Below the pieces are notes generated by a model. It ran no database searches. It saw only the letters and a program-made list of their open reading frames with translations, and had not been told where the DNA came from. Shown one piece after another: positions 61,740 through 64,000 of a DNA stretch of 64,000 nucleotides. The stretch is from Pelolinea sp. (GTDB lineage Bacteria; Chloroflexota; Anaerolineae; Anaerolineales; Anaerolineaceae). The stretch is taken from positions 62,001 through 126,000 of the forward strand of contig JAAZOD010000012.1 of NCBI GenBank assembly GCA_012797975.1, in the 5' to 3' direction. The stretch's first letter is position 1; each line of letters begins with the position of its first letter. The position numbers and the translations under genes are program-made.

Positions 61740-62915
61740 TTAAAAATCAATTTTCAAACCAAAGGGGTTGAAAATGCCTGCCAGTTCCGGTTTGCCCTGT
61801 TGGATCCCTTTAATGATGGCAACCGAAGAACGGGTTACAAACAACTGTGCTCTGGATGACCAGAGAACGGAATCCCCAACCTGTGCCTTTTCTTGATCAT
61901 TAAGTTTTAAACCAACGTAATAATCGATGGATGTCTTGTCTGGTGAAATGACCCTGGCTTCTCGAAGTGCTGTTGCATTGCTGCCAACCAGAGCTCTGGT
62001 AACAGTGGAACGCCGGTAAAGCCCACCGCCATAACAATAGTAGATATTTTTATACTCATGTGAAATCTCGGTGACATGAATGAGGGCAGGCTTTTCTGGT
62101 TGGCGCAAAATGGCATGCAGGGGGGTGGTACCGGTCAGCGCGTTCCCGGGTTCTGCGTGGGTTGCTCCGTATCGGCTGATGAGAGGGAATGTTTGCACAC
62201 AAGAATTTCCGGGCGCATTGATCTGCAGTTTTTCGCCGGCATATCGTTTTGCAACGATCTCCGCTGCTTTATGGATGGTCATTAAATTCTGGGTTGGGAC
62301 GTATTGATTTTTGGATGGATCAAAGACCGTACAGGGGAACGCTGTGACCCCTGCAATCTTAATATTGGGGAGAGCGCTTAAAGTGTCAAGGTTGCTTTGC
62401 AGTGCGGTTAAGGGAATACCACCGGTCTGACCGGAATAAGTGAAATCCTCCTCATCCACCACGCGCAGCAAGATATTTGCTTGAAGGCCTTCTTCCTTTG
62501 CCACCTGTGAAAGCTGGCGGGCCTTTTCAACAGAAAAAATGGTGATCACTTCGGGGCTGGCATGCAACATTTTCGCGATCATGCAAGTGGGGATTTGAAC
62601 AAGATGGCCAAGATGCCCAAGGGGGATTTCATTGCTGAGCAAACCAAGCGCCTCATTCCAATCCACTGCAACCGCTTTTTCGATCCCATTTTTACAAACT
62701 TCTTTCGCGAAAACAGGGTTAAACCCAACCTGTTTGGTGATGAAATAGAGCGAGAGCCCGTTTTCATGCGCTGCGTTGACCAAGGTTTGCGTATTTTCTG
62801 CAACCGTGTCCAGGTCAACGATAAAACAACTGGGGGGGATTTTCCCTGATTGATGGAATTGCAGTGCAATCGATAATAGATCGGGGTTGTATTTTTGGAT
62901 TTGTTCTAAGAACAT
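61740..62915 (-). CDS. YhfX-like PLP enzyme, alanine-racemase fold
   Basis: 391-residue fold-type III PLP protein. Lys61 in LYFITKQVG is the expected PLP lysine. VTAFPCTVFD, INAPGNSC and THAEPGNALTGTTPLHA complete the barrel signature, and a C-terminal beta domain follows. It matches the E. coli YhfX type rather than Alr. It would act on an amino acid or amine; the reaction is unknown. It starts 3 bases after the YhfS-like gene. Confidence 0.82.
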   Translation of the reverse strand: MFLEQIQKYNPDLLSIALQFHQSGKIPPSCFIVDLDTVAENTQTLVNAAHENGLSLYFITKQVGFNPVFAKEVCKNGIEKAVAVDWNEALGLLSNEIPLGHLGHLVQIPTCMIAKMLHASPEVITIFSVEKARQLSQVAKEEGLQANILLRVVDEEDFTYSGQTGGIPLTALQSNLDTLSALPNIKIAGVTAFPCTVFDPSKNQYVPTQNLMTIHKAAEIVAKRYAGEKLQINAPGNSCVQTFPLISRYGATHAEPGNALTGTTPLHAILRQPEKPALIHVTEISHEYKNIYYCYGGGLYRRSTVTRALVGSNATALREARVISPDKTSIDYYVGLKLNDQEKAQVGDSVLWSSRAQLFVTRSSVAIIKGIQQGKPELAGIFNPFGLKIDF

Positions 62916-62918
62916 AAT

Positions 62919-64000
62919 TCATCCTGCCTGTTCAATCGACTTTCTTAAAATACTGATAATGAGATCTGGACCGCTGCGCATGGGATTGATGCGGATCATG
63001 GTGTCTGCCAGAGATGGATTATCGAGCAAGAATGTTCCCGATACACGGTAGAACATAGGAGCGATCTCGTATCTGGATTCTGATCCAACGGGGTGGGGAG
63101 CGGCCCCTAATGTAATCGCGGTCTGCAAGACTCTTTTTGCGATCGGTTTTTCAAATTCCACCAGGATCACGCGCGATTGTGCATTGGCGATATACGCGTC
63201 GTGAATGCCCGGCATTTTTTCATTTTTAATTCGATTTACAGTCTCATCGACTACTTCTTTTTGAATGGCAAAAGCGACCGGTGCAAAGACCATGGAGCGC
63301 AGGGTATCCAATGCTTCCACTCCCTGCACCTGCGAACCTCCTGAATAGAGGTCCTTTCTGATCCCGTCGATCACTTTTTTCGAACCAAGAATGCACCCCA
63401 CCCCTTCGGGTCCAAATAGTTTGAAGGTAGAAAAGGCGGATGCATCGGCGCCCAATTCGATTCCAATCTGATCGACTTTGAAGACTAAATAATTTTCATC
63501 GGTAATAAGGTAAATGGAAGGGTTGATTTCTTTCAGGAAGGCAATCGATTCTTTCAAAGAATAGCAGTCTTCCATTTGCTGGCGTGCGTGTTGGATGATG
63601 CCCAGTTTTATTCCTGCAATGTCTGTTGTATTGATCTCCTGAGGATGGTTCAGATCAATAAAGGTTGGTTTCAAACCCATGGCGCGCATGGTGACCGCTG
63701 TGGTCGGGTAGATGGGAGCCTTATGCAGCAGGATCTCCTGGTTGGGCATGGCGACGGACATGAGCAGGGAGCGAATTGCGCCTGAGCCCGCCCCGCGCAC
63801 CAGGCAGGCCTCTTCTGCATGAAAGAACTCTGCCAGTACTTTTTCTGCTCGTACCGTGTGCAGAGGACGGCCGGTTTTCTGGTTTACCCCATAATCACCG
63901 GCGTCCAAAATGGATTCACCGTCAAAATGGTGAGAAATGCATTCGACAAGGCGAAACTGCATTTGTTTCGCCTTGTCTACTGTTATTTGGTCAATCGGGA
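62919..64000 (-). CDS. YhfS-like PLP aminotransferase-fold enzyme, 5' partial
   Basis: Fold-type I PLP protein, at least 360 residues. The frame stays open from the ATG at 63962 to the window edge (PIDQITVDKAKQ precedes it), and that segment aligns with the E. coli YhfS N terminus as I remember it, so the true start is just outside. FSTFKLFGPEGVG holds the PLP lysine, and YSGGSQVQGVEALD, IANAQSRV and FYRVSGTF are further YhfS-like landmarks. It leads the visible operon YhfS-YhfX-YhfW-MttB-corrinoid protein. Confidence 0.82.
   Translation of the reverse strand, partial: PIDQITVDKAKQMQFRLVECISHHFDGESILDAGDYGVNQKTGRPLHTVRAEKVLAEFFHAEEACLVRGAGSGAIRSLLMSVAMPNQEILLHKAPIYPTTAVTMRAMGLKPTFIDLNHPQEINTTDIAGIKLGIIQHARQQMEDCYSLKESIAFLKEINPSIYLITDENYLVFKVDQIGIELGADASAFSTFKLFGPEGVGCILGSKKVIDGIRKDLYSGGSQVQGVEALDTLRSMVFAPVAFAIQKEVVDETVNRIKNEKMPGIHDAYIANAQSRVILVEFEKPIAKRVLQTAITLGAAPHPVGSESRYEIAPMFYRVSGTFLLDNPSLADTMIRINPMRSGPDLIISILRKSIEQAG

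Overview
The window looks like chromosome of a Gram-negative-type or monoderm anaerobe, most plausibly an Anaerolineae member of the Chloroflexota. This is inference from gene content: a heliorhodopsin, a non-pyrrolysine MttB with a corrinoid protein, family-5 and family-3 ABC importers, an amino-sugar PTS, and a cysteine-rich surface protein with a C-terminal IPVTG-hydrophobic-basic tail. Base composition looks close to half G+C by eye. I saw no tRNA, rRNA, insertion sequence, phage gene or CRISPR array. Genes are intact except for the two cut by the window edges.

Layout. 1-4.9 kb: end of a nucleoside/simple-sugar permease, a nucleoside hydrolase, then a promoter and structured leader before a polar amino-acid ABC importer. 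4.8-7.5 kb: an HPr-kinase-like P-loop protein behind a promoter-operator, and a Mut7-C RNase-type protein. 7.7-11.9 kb: a Na+/K+-ATPase-like P2C pump with two TrkA-type RCK proteins. 12-15 kb: HtrA protease, Cof-type phosphatase, CPBP protease. 15.2-27.2 kb: a cysteine-rich repeat surface protein, then a tight exopolysaccharide operon (small membrane protein, six MshEN-like modules fused to a GT2 synthase, GT-C-like membrane protein, BcsB-like protein, degenerate GGDEF protein). Two copies of an unidentified structured RNA flank this region. 27.3-30.7 kb: proBA, two very small genes and a MobB-like NTPase.

30.8-39.3 kb is an amino-sugar locus. On the minus strand it holds a DeoR regulator, AgaS-like SIS protein, PTS IIA-IIB-IIC of the ascorbate (Ula) family, NagA and a SIS protein. 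LacD-like and GatZ-like genes run divergently on the plus strand. The set fits uptake and breakdown of N-acetylgalactosamine or a relative to tagatose phosphates. 39.3-40.9 kb: pentapeptide-repeat protein and MsrA/MsrB. 41-53.7 kb: a GntR regulator and an oligopeptide/oligosaccharide ABC importer followed by an unrecognised 620-residue protein, a phosphomannose-isomerase fusion, a CE7 esterase and a GlcNAc-kinase-like sugar kinase. 53.8-58.4 kb: TypA, heliorhodopsin, DegV, and an XRE/membrane-protein pair. 58.4-64 kb: one compact minus-strand operon joining a corrinoid protein and MttB to YhfW-, YhfX- and YhfS-like enzymes.

The strongest candidates for something undescribed are: the exopolysaccharide operon, where a BcsA-type synthase seems to carry an MshEN array instead of PilZ and is paired with an I-site-only GGDEF protein; the duplicated RNA element with mutually exclusive closing stem and terminator; and the MttB-Yhf operon.
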